From an uncultured Clostridia bacterium (GTDB lineage: Bacteria; Bacillota; Clostridia; TANB77; CAG-508): 60,256 bases of DNA. The DNA lies in NCBI GenBank assembly GCA_947623595.1, contig CANQHC010000010.1:1-60256 (forward strand), read 5' to 3'. Under the pieces are notes generated by a model. That model was given only the letters and a program-made list of their open reading frames with translations. It was not told the DNA's origin and did not search any database. The translations under genes were made by a program, and so were the position numbers. Positions 53,993 to 60,256 of this stretch are shown piece after piece; the stretch's first letter is position 1; each line of letters starts with the position of its first letter.

Positions 53993-54442
53993 ATGAAAAA
54001 AATTATTGTATTTTTTAAGGATTCACTAAAAGCCTTTATTGGAAGTTTAGCAATCTTAGGAGTTTACGGATTTATAATTATTTTATCATTGAAATTAGAT
54101 AACTTAATACCAAATGAAATATTATCACTAATTCTTAAAGATTATATTGCCATATTTATATTAAGTTTTGCAATGAGTTTATTTTATGTTAAATTTAAAA
54201 AAATAGTTAATGATAAAGAAAAAGATGTAGTAGAAAAGACAAAAAATATAGTGTCCACAGCTTGGCTTATAACAGCTATTGCCTCAATATTAATTTGCAT
54301 TACAACAGAGATTTTTGAAGGTTTATTATTACTAATATCACTTTCAATACTTTACGGTTTTGCATTATTAATAGTATATTTAATAGACAGAAAGTCAATT
54401 AATCAAATAAATAAAAAAATCAAAGAAACTAAGAAAAATTAA
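53993..54442 (+). CDS. DUF3021 membrane protein, partner of LytTR regulator
   Basis: 149 aa with four membrane helices (about 12-36, 48-65, 90-110, 113-132) and short charged ends. The pattern FFKDSLKAFIGSLAILGVYG with YGFALLIVYLID at the last helix matches DUF3021 proteins that accompany stand-alone LytTR regulators. AAAGGAG sits 9 bases before the ATG at 53993. A terminator follows 20 bases after the stop, making this a two-gene operon. Confidence 0.85.
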   Translation: MKKIIVFFKDSLKAFIGSLAILGVYGFIIILSLKLDNLIPNEILSLILKDYIAIFILSFAMSLFYVKFKKIVNDKEKDVVEKTKNIVSTAWLITAIASILICITTEIFEGLLLLISLSILYGFALLIVYLIDRKSINQINKKIKETKKN

Positions 54443-54461
54443 AATGATCCTTTTACCTTCT

Positions 54462-54502
54462 AAATCATAACTACTTATAAAACAAGTAGTTATGATTTTT
54501 TT
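54462..54502 (+). terminator. terminator of the LytTR-DUF3021 operon
   Basis: A 15-bp perfect stem (AAATCATAACTACTT and its complement) with a 7-base loop and a TTTTTTT tail. Confidence 0.92.
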
Positions 54503-54593
54503 GTTTTGTTTCATGATTTAAGTTTTTATAAAAATCTCTTGCACATTTCATAAATTTATGCTAAGATAATAAATGTAGTTCAAACTACTATTT

Positions 54594-54669
54594 AGGGGTA
54601 TAGTGTTAATGGCTAGCACATCGGTCTCCAAAACCGCTTGTGAGGGTTCGAATCCTTCTACCCCTGCCA
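54594..54669 (+). tRNA. tRNA-Trp (anticodon CCA)
   Basis: Acceptor AGGGGTA pairs with TACCCCT before GCCA; the anticodon loop CTCCAAA gives CCA; the T-arm is GAGGG-TTCGAAT-CCTTC. CCA end encoded. The top pair of the anticodon stem is a T-C mismatch. Only UGG would be read, in line with UGA as stop. Confidence 0.94.
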
Positions 54670-54716
54670 AATATAATATAAACTTATATTTTTATAAATG
54701 TAAGTTGAGGTAATAA

Positions 54717-55175
54717 ATGGAAAAAATTAAAGCTTTTATTCAAAAAATATGGAACAAAGAAGTTATTTCTTACTTAATTTTTGGAGTGTTAACAACTATT
54801 GTTAATATTGTTGTTTCATATATTTTAAAAGCTTTTTTATATTTGGATGAAAATATTGCCAGTACAATTGGAATTATATGTTCTATATTATTTGCATATT
54901 TTACTAATCGCAAATGGGTTTTTGAATCTCATGCTAATACTGTAAAAGAGAAATTAATTGAATTTGCTAAGTTTATTTTAGGCAGAAGTTTTACTATGGT
55001 AATTGAAATTGTAGGTGTATTTTTACTTGTGGATGTCTTACATTCTTTCTACAATATATTTAATGATAACATTGCCTTTTTAATAAATAAATGTATTATT
55101 ACTATTATCGTTATTGTATTAAACTTTTTTATTAGCAAATTTTTTACTTTTAAAGATAATTCTAAAAATAAATAA
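54717..55175 (+). CDS. GtrA-family membrane protein
   Basis: 152 aa with four membrane helices. The opening VISYLIFGVLTTIVNIVVSY and the loop AYFTNRKWVFES are diagnostic of GtrA proteins, which are thought to flip or assist transfer of lipid-linked sugars across the membrane. The C-terminal LNFFISKFFTFKDNS is typical. GAGGTAA precedes the ATG. The M23 peptidase pseudogene follows after about 60 bases. No glycosyltransferase partner is next to it. Confidence 0.88.
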   Translation: MEKIKAFIQKIWNKEVISYLIFGVLTTIVNIVVSYILKAFLYLDENIASTIGIICSILFAYFTNRKWVFESHANTVKEKLIEFAKFILGRSFTMVIEIVGVFLLVDVLHSFYNIFNDNIAFLINKCIITIIVIVLNFFISKFFTFKDNSKNK

Positions 55176-55234
55176 TTACATTGAATCAATCTTATTTAAA
55201 AGATAAATTGGGGGCTACTAGAACAGGAGGTAAA

Positions 55235-55823
55235 ATGTCTAGTAGTTTTTTTAAGTCATTTTATATAACTTTTGCTTTTTTAATATCTCTTATAATGTTT
55301 TTATCTTGCTTTTTTGGTCCTTCCATCTTAGAAAGTTCTTATTATTCTCCTGATGTTACATCCGAATATTTATGGCCCACTCCTGGTTATACAACTATTA
55401 ATTCATACTTTGGTAAAAGAGTTTCTCCAACCGCAGGAGCTAGTAATTATCATAAAGGAATTGATATAGGTGCTCCACAAGGAAGTAGTTTTATTGCTAT
55501 ATGTAATGGAAAAATTACATTTACTGGTTTTTTAGGTGGTGGTGGCTATACTATTACTCTTAGTAGCAATAATATGAAGATTACATATTGCCATGTTTCT
55601 CCTTCTTATATTGTAAAAATTGGAGATATTGTAAAACAAGGAGAAATCATTGGATATGTTGGCCCTAAAAATGTTTATGGGGTTCCTCGGAAACCAATAT
55701 AAAGACGCCAATGGTAACCCTACCAATGGCGCCACAACTGGACCTCATCTTCATTTAGGGGTAAGAGTTAATGGTAAATATATAAACCCTCTTGATTTAT
55801 TTAAAAACTCTTACTCTTTCTAA
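55235..55823 (+). pseudogene. M23 (LytM) peptidase, frameshifted
   Basis: First frame from 55235: one membrane helix (about 8-28), then LWPTPGYTTINSYFGKRVSP and HKGIDIGAPQG (first zinc His and Asp). It stops at 55702. The frame one base over continues as GNQYKDANGNPTNG, TGPHLHLGVRVNGKYINPLD to a stop at 55821-55823, restoring the HLH zinc motif and the family C-terminus. Removing one C near 55688 (GTTCCTCGGA) would join them. M23 enzymes cut peptide cross-links in the wall. AGGAGG at 4-5 bases before ATG. It could be a sequencing error or real inactivation. Confidence 0.85.
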
Positions 55824-55842
55824 TAAAGATTTGCCTATTTTA

Positions 55843-56373
55843 CTACATATCTTCGTCTTCATCTTCTAGATTAGATTGTTGATCTTTCTCCTGTTTTTCT
55901 TGCTTTTTATCTTCTTTATAATCTGCATTTTGGGCATCCTCACAACCATGGTCACAACATGAGCATTCGCCTTCGCATTCTTCTTCTCCATTCCAATCTA
56001 ATTCAATTATATTATGACATTCTGGACACTCTACTTCCGTATTAACATCACTGTTAATATCTGTAACAAATTCATGGTTGCAATATGGACATACTATTTC
56101 AAATTCATATGTTTCTCCATCTTCATAAATGTCGTTTTCTATACCATTTACTGCATTTTGAACTGTAGAAATTTTTTCTTCTATTTCTTTTTGTTTGTCT
56201 TCTACTTCTTTAACTCTAATATCTGTAATATAAGTCAAACGATCAATTATATCCATAAACACAATTGAAAGTTCTTGAAATTTTTCAATTACAAAGTTTC
56301 TCTCTTTTTCGTCTTTAATATTTTCTTCTAATTCTTTTAAAATTTCTTGATAACGATTTTTCAAACTTGACAT
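55843..56373 (-). CDS. CD1247-type zinc-ribbon protein
   Basis: 176 aa. The N-terminal half is helical/coiled (about 1-85), then a zinc-ribbon (IVCPYCNHEF ... VECPECHNII, four Cys), then a Cys-rich stretch ECEGECSCCDHGCED and an acidic tail. It matches clostridial proteins with a CD1247 N-terminal domain; their function is unknown. It lies 26 bases after efp on the same strand. Start taken at ATG 56373; an in-frame TTG 4 codons upstream is too close to the GGAAGG site. Confidence 0.75.
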   Translation of the reverse strand: MSSLKNRYQEILKELEENIKDEKERNFVIEKFQELSIVFMDIIDRLTYITDIRVKEVEDKQKEIEEKISTVQNAVNGIENDIYEDGETYEFEIVCPYCNHEFVTDINSDVNTEVECPECHNIIELDWNGEEECEGECSCCDHGCEDAQNADYKEDKKQEKQEKDQQSNLEDEDEDM

Positions 56374-56399
56374 GGCTTTTAGCAACTTCCTTCCGTTTT

Positions 56400-56966
56400 T
56401 TAAACTCTTTCCATATACTCGCCAGTTCTTGTATCGATACGAATAACATCTCCAATATTTATAAACATTGGAACCGAGATTTCATAGCCATTTTCTAATG
56501 TAGCTGGCTTTCCTGAAGTTGTTGTTGTATTGCCAGCAAATCCTGGTTCTGTATATGTAACTTCTAACTCAACAAACATTGGTGGTTCTACTGAAAATAC
56601 ATTTCCTTTATATGATAAAATTTTAACATTCATATTTTCTTTTAAAAATTTTAAACTATCTCCAATTTGTTCTTTGTTAAGTGGTAATTGCTCATATGTT
56701 TCATTATCCATAAAATAATAAATATCACTATCATTATATAAATATTGCATCTCTTTTTTCTCAATTTCTGCTGCTGGATATTTTTCAGATGGATTAAATG
56801 TTTTTTCAATAACTGCTCCTGTAATAACATTTTTTAATTTTGTTCTAACAAAAGCTGAACCCTTTCCTGGTTTTACATGTTGAAATTCTACTACTTTAAA
56901 TACATTTCCATCCATTTCAAATGTTGTACCATTTCTAAAATCTCCTGCCATATATACTTCTGCCAT
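56400..56966 (-). CDS. efp: elongation factor P
   Basis: 188 aa, three beta-barrel domains. Residues 1-65 are KOW-like with [17 protein letters not shown]; the loop lysine (about 35) is where Firmicutes EF-P is modified. The C-terminal OB domain ends [16 protein letters not shown], the family signature. EF-P relieves ribosome stalling at proline runs. ATG 56966 follows AAAGGGG by 10 bases; a longer frame adds nine non-conserved residues. Typical neighbour of the M24 peptidase gene upstream. Confidence 0.97.
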   Translation of the reverse strand: MAEVYMAGDFRNGTTFEMDGNVFKVVEFQHVKPGKGSAFVRTKLKNVITGAVIEKTFNPSEKYPAAEIEKKEMQYLYNDSDIYYFMDNETYEQLPLNKEQIGDSLKFLKENMNVKILSYKGNVFSVEPPMFVELEVTYTEPGFAGNTTTTSGKPATLENGYEISVPMFINIGDVIRIDTRTGEYMERV

Positions 56967-57127
56967 AATTAAATTTCCCCTTTCAAAATACATTTATTTT
57001 TCTATTTTTTGTCACTCATCTATTATACACCCTATTTAGCTTAAAATCAAGTGTTCTACCATCTTTTGTAGTTTCATTGTTTCTCAATTAATAACTTTCC
57101 AATAAAAAGTTCTATTTTTTTACCACA

Positions 57128-58216
57128 TTACTCATTTTTATTTTTAGATTGTTCATCTACTACAATATAATTTTTATCCGATTTTGTTAAATTTATGCAA
57201 CCAGATTTTGTAATTAATACAGTATCTTCTATTCTTACCCCAAATTCTCCTGGGATGTAAATTCCAGGCTCATTAGTAACAACCATATTCTGTTTTAAAA
57301 TATTATCGTTTTTTGAACTAATAAAAGGCAATTCATGAATATCTAATCCAACTCCATGTCCTAAACTATGTACTAAACTATATCCATATAATTGAAAATC
57401 ATTATCAACATTTCTTGAAATTATTCTAATATTTGCCCCTTCTTTCATATCATTTGCTGTTTGAATTTGATTTTTTAATACTAAATCATATATTGGCCTT
57501 ATTTTTTCTGGTACAAAACCAGCAAAAATAGTTCTAGTCATATCTGAACAATATCCTTTATACTTACAGCCAAAGTCTATTGTAATTGGATCTCCTGCCT
57601 GAATTTTCCTTTCAGTTGCTTTTGCATGTGGTTTTGATGAATTTGAGCCAGATGCAACAATAGTTTCAAAAGACAAATCATCTGCTCCATGTTCTAAAAA
57701 ATACTTTTCTATTTCATATGAAATTGTTTTTTCTTTCATTCCAATTTTTATAAATTCTAACAAATGTTTAAAACATTCATCTGTTAGCTCACATGCTTTT
57801 TTTATTAATTCTATTTCATTTTCGTCTTTTATCATTCTTTGTTTTTCTATAATACCTTCTGTCTCCTCTAGATGATTTGCTTTATATTTTTGCATATAGT
57901 TTTTATAAGTTGCATAAGTAATGTATCCTTCTTCAAAACCTACATTTTCGCAAAAAGAAAAAAAGTTTTCATAATCATAACTACTAATGTCTACGAAATT
58001 ATAGACATTGATTCCATCGTCGACAGTAATAATAGATTGTACATCTTCAATATACCTACTGTCAGTTATATAAATATTTTCTTTTCTTGTAAGTAACAAT
58101 ATTCCTTCTGCATTGATTCCTGTAAGATACCTTACATTAACTGGATTAGAAACAATCATTCCTTGCATATCTAATCCTCGAATTTTTTCCCTTAGCCACT
58201 TAATTTTTGCATTCAT
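57128..58216 (-). CDS. M24B family aminopeptidase (Xaa-Pro type)
   Basis: 362 aa, creatinase/pita-bread fold. Metal ligands: Asp in TIDFGCKYKG and CSDMTRTIFAG, His in HSLGHGVGLDIHE, Glu in NEPGIYIPGEFGVRIED. The N-terminal domain (about 1-130) includes GMIVSNPVNVRYLTGINAEG. It likely removes residues before proline in peptides. In Firmicutes this gene is normally just upstream of efp, as here (about 160 bases). All five metal positions are intact. Confidence 0.93.
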   Translation of the reverse strand: MNAKIKWLREKIRGLDMQGMIVSNPVNVRYLTGINAEGILLLTRKENIYITDSRYIEDVQSIITVDDGINVYNFVDISSYDYENFFSFCENVGFEEGYITYATYKNYMQKYKANHLEETEGIIEKQRMIKDENEIELIKKACELTDECFKHLLEFIKIGMKEKTISYEIEKYFLEHGADDLSFETIVASGSNSSKPHAKATERKIQAGDPITIDFGCKYKGYCSDMTRTIFAGFVPEKIRPIYDLVLKNQIQTANDMKEGANIRIISRNVDNDFQLYGYSLVHSLGHGVGLDIHELPFISSKNDNILKQNMVVTNEPGIYIPGEFGVRIEDTVLITKSGCINLTKSDKNYIVVDEQSKNKNE

Positions 58217-58255
58217 AAAAAATCACCTACTAACTTTTAACTAATTTCTTTATCA

Positions 58256-58996
58256 TTAGTACATTCCTAGAGTAAAGATTTTCAAAACAATGGTTAGTAA
58301 TAAATCAAATGGTACAAAAACAACTAAAAAGCTACTTGCTACAATAAATGGTCCAAATGGAATATATTCATTTAGTTTTCTTCGTCTAACTATTAAAATT
58401 CCAATACTTATAACAGCTGCAAGTAAAAAGGCAACTACTGAAATGATAATTATTGGAATCCATCCAAAAAATAACCCTATAGCTCCCATTAATTTTACGT
58501 CTCCAAATCCCATAGCCTCCTTGCCTGCTATTAGCCCTCCTATTAAAGTAATAAATAAGAAGATTCCTCCTCCGACTACCATTCCGAGCAAGCTATCTGT
58601 AAAAGTGGATAATCCCATGCTTGTATCCGAAATTACTTTTAAAAAGGTAAATATAAGTCCAGTTTCAAATATCGTTAAGTTTAGTCTGTTTGGAATTATT
58701 TGCAGTTTTAAGTCTATACAAAATACAGATAAAAGCATTGGAATAAGAAAAGCATATTTGAAGAATTCTAAACTCATTCCTAATTGATACAGTAATACAA
58801 TATACATCACGCAATTACTTACCATTAATAAATAATTTGGCTTAAAATGTTTAAAATATTCTGAAAATATTTCTTTTGAAAAAACTGATTTATATTCTGG
58901 TAATCTTTTATTGCACCAATCTATAAATTGTCCAATTATTATCCCTACTATTCCTACAACTAAATAAGTTAATATATGTATGTCATTAATATACAT
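58256..58996 (-). CDS. prepilin peptidase, A24 family
   Basis: 246 aa, about seven or eight membrane helices. The aspartyl protease residues are in FCIDLKLQIIPNRL and MGFGDVKLMGAIGL (GxGD). It cuts the leader of type IV pilin-like proteins. The N-terminal region is present (GQFIDWCNKRLPEY), but the paired CxxC cysteines of bifunctional peptidase/methylases are absent, so N-methylation is doubtful. No pilin or secretion ATPase gene is nearby. Confidence 0.88.
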   Translation of the reverse strand: MYINDIHILTYLVVGIVGIIIGQFIDWCNKRLPEYKSVFSKEIFSEYFKHFKPNYLLMVSNCVMYIVLLYQLGMSLEFFKYAFLIPMLLSVFCIDLKLQIIPNRLNLTIFETGLIFTFLKVISDTSMGLSTFTDSLLGMVVGGGIFLFITLIGGLIAGKEAMGFGDVKLMGAIGLFFGWIPIIIISVVAFLLAAVISIGILIVRRRKLNEYIPFGPFIVASSFLVVFVPFDLLLTIVLKIFTLGMY

Positions 58997-59087
58997 TTTT
59001 ATTAGCTTTTGAAAATATCATAACTAATGATATTCTCTTTGCTTCCCTCCTTTTGTATATAATTCAATTTTTATAATTTTATTACAT

Positions 59088-59594
59088 CTATTCTTCTTTA
59101 TTATTTATTTTTTCTAAATATTTTTGAATAATTTTCTGTTCAATTGGCCTTTTAATTTTTGTAATAAATATATCTCTTTCATCTATTGGCTTTACTAAAA
59201 TAGAAAACATTTTACATCTATTTGCACCTAATACATCTGTTAAAATTTGATCTCCTACAACTGCAATATTTTTTGGCTCTAATTGTAGATTTTTCTTTGC
59301 TTTTTTAAAGCCACATTTTAATGGTTTTGAGGCGAAATAGCTATAAGGTGCATCAAATTTTTCAGCTATACTTTGTACTTTTTCTTTATGATTAGAATTT
59401 GACAATATATATATTTTGATTCCATTTTCCTTCAAACCTTTTGCCCAAGTTTCTAGGCCTTCTAGCATATTCTTTTTATAATCTATCAAAGTGTTATCAA
59501 CATCTAAAATAAGACCTTTAATATCATATTTTTTTAATATGGAAATGGTAATTTCTTTTACATTGTTCAAGTAAAGTTTTGGATATAAAATCAT
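59088..59594 (-). CDS. YqeG-family HAD phosphatase
   Basis: 168 aa, HAD subfamily IIIA. Motif I LILDVDNTLIDY, motif II IYILSNSN, motif III Lys in KPLKCGFKKA, motif IV VVGDQILTDVLGANR. The family includes phosphatidylglycerophosphatase-like and uncharacterised enzymes; the substrate is unknown. The product begins MILYPKLYLNNVKEI as in YqeG proteins. Motif residues are all present. Confidence 0.9.
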   Translation of the reverse strand: MILYPKLYLNNVKEITISILKKYDIKGLILDVDNTLIDYKKNMLEGLETWAKGLKENGIKIYILSNSNHKEKVQSIAEKFDAPYSYFASKPLKCGFKKAKKNLQLEPKNIAVVGDQILTDVLGANRCKMFSILVKPIDERDIFITKIKRPIEQKIIQKYLEKINNKEE

Positions 59595-59795
59595 GTTGCC
59601 TCCATTTTAGTTTTCCTTATTTTCTTCCATAATATTATCAATATGCTAAAGTTTTGTCAAGGAGAAGTTTTTTGTTCCGGCAGTTTGACACTTTTATGAA
59701 TTAGAATTTGATATAAGCATTAAAAATGCTTAATTTTTTTGTCAATTTTTTCATTTTTCTCTTTCGTGATGTGGTATAATGTAAAATTGATATAT

Positions 59796-59933
59796 ATGAG
59801 ATTAAAGATAAATAAATCTAAAAATTCAACTAATTACTACGCAATAGTTGATATAAAAACTAATGAAGGTAAACGTTCAACAAAAATATATAAGCGACTA
59901 GGTAACAAACAAGAAATATTAAAAGAAACATAA
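59796..59933 (+). pseudogene. N-terminal fragment of an IS1634-family transposase
   Basis: 45 aa. MRLKINKSKNSTNYYAIVD and EGKRSTKIYKRLGNKQEI match the start of IS1634-type transposases (R/K-L-K-x-x-K-S-K-N ... NGKRSTK-x-x-x-x-LG). A stop follows ILKET where the protein would normally run on for about 500 residues. It is enclosed by the inverted repeats listed above. Confidence 0.7.
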
Positions 59934-60021
59934 ATTTTCTTAAAATGGAAGGATGTGGATATATTCCAACTTTTAAAAAAACTAAAAAATGAAAAAAGGA
60001 CGCGCTTTTTTAGAATATCAT

Positions 60022-60065
60022 AAAAGTCCATAACCTGGTCTATGACTACATTATGGACTTTTTAC
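60022..60065 (+). terminator. hairpin inside the deleted IS
   Basis: AAAAGTCCATAA pairs with TTATGGACTTTT, followed by T. It is near the right inverted repeat. The last 170 bases of the window after the element contain no gene I can support. Confidence 0.7.
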
Positions 60066-60256
60066 TCTTTTAAAGGTGTCAAACTTGAGAATTTATATCA
60101 CAACTATAATTGTTTTCAATATATTTAAGTAAAAAATAGAAAAATTATTGTCAAAAGCGCCTAGGATCATCCACGGCGATCTCATTTTTATTTATATTTT
60201 TTTATATAATTACAAACACATTTGATCTTTTTATATTTACCATTTTTCATATTTTA

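Larger units (their letters stand above)
59680..60087 (+). mobile_element. internally deleted IS1634-like element with terminal inverted repeats
   Basis: AGTTTGACAC (59682-59691) and its inverse GTGTCAAACT (60076-60085) lie about 400 bases apart, with similarity continuing inward (TTTTATGAA versus TTTAAAAGA). Between them are a promoter (-10 TATAAT near 59776), the first 45 codons of a transposase and a terminator hairpin. Most of the transposase is missing, so it resembles a MITE that needs a full element elsewhere to move. No clear target duplication was seen. Confidence 0.7.

Noticed and set aside
49..59594. A defence island or new enzyme-based immune system
   Set aside because: No restriction, Cas, retron, CBASS, Abi or similar effector genes are recognisable; the only toxin-antitoxin genes are the Phd/ParE pair and the candidate type I units.

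Overview
The window is AT-rich, chromosomal DNA with Firmicutes-type Shine-Dalgarno sites (AGGAGG). It carries a complete spoIIAA-spoIIAB-sigF operon with spoIID and spoIIQ, the ireB-ruvX-DUF1292 operon, a CD1247-type zinc protein and a T-box ahead of valS. Together these point to a spore-forming, low-GC member of the Clostridia, probably a gut lineage. I cannot name the species. Most genes lie on the minus strand.

Layout. 1-8 kb: lysS, a SleB-like hydrolase, recN, a flavodoxin-like protein, tRNA-Glu, and rbgA-mrnC followed by GNAT and HD-domain genes. 8.3-12.4 kb: a hybrid histidine kinase paired with a membrane-anchored solute-binding protein and no transporter. 12.5-17 kb: a frameshifted teichoic-acid (TagB/TagF-like) transferase, and a secreted protein of nine fibronectin type III domains, four of which are encoded by exact-period 288-bp DNA repeats. 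17-24 kb: small membrane proteins, then a tightly packed run of a pilin-like small protein, a TadZ/CpaE-like ATPase with altered Walker A, a GAF protein with degenerate GGDEF, ireB, ruvX and a DUF1292 gene. 24-35 kb: a second FN3 protein, dnaE, an FAD oxidoreductase and addA. 35.6-39.4 kb: sporulation cluster, with Spo0A boxes upstream of spoIIAA. 39.5-47.4 kb: TPM/LemA pair, T-box-valS, an aldose-epimerase-like gene and recG. 47.55 kb: tmRNA (ssrA).

47.9-53.0 kb is accessory DNA inserted at the 3' end of ssrA. A mobilizable element of about 4.86 kb is bounded by a 103-bp direct repeat. It holds a broken tyrosine integrase, an excisionase-like gene, a frameshifted XRE regulator, a ribbon-helix-helix gene, a MobV relaxase with a candidate oriT, and a Phd/ParE toxin-antitoxin pair. 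Directly behind it lies the remnant of a second, tandem element: left end, integrase tail and right end. Both right ends carry a compact unit that I consider the most interesting thing here. A strong plus-strand promoter drives an RNA of about 90 nt that ends in a terminator hairpin and has no convincing ORF. It converges on a tiny minus-strand gene for a hydrophobic peptide (39 and 33 aa). This is the architecture of txpA/ratA or bsrG/SR4-type type I toxin-antitoxin loci. A third, related RNA lies at 50.4 kb without a peptide partner.

53.5-60 kb: a LytTR-DUF3021 pair with candidate LytTR repeats, tRNA-Trp, gtrA, a frameshifted M23 peptidase, the CD1247-type protein, efp, an M24 peptidase, a prepilin peptidase, yqeG, and a 0.4-kb internally deleted IS1634-like element with both terminal inverted repeats.
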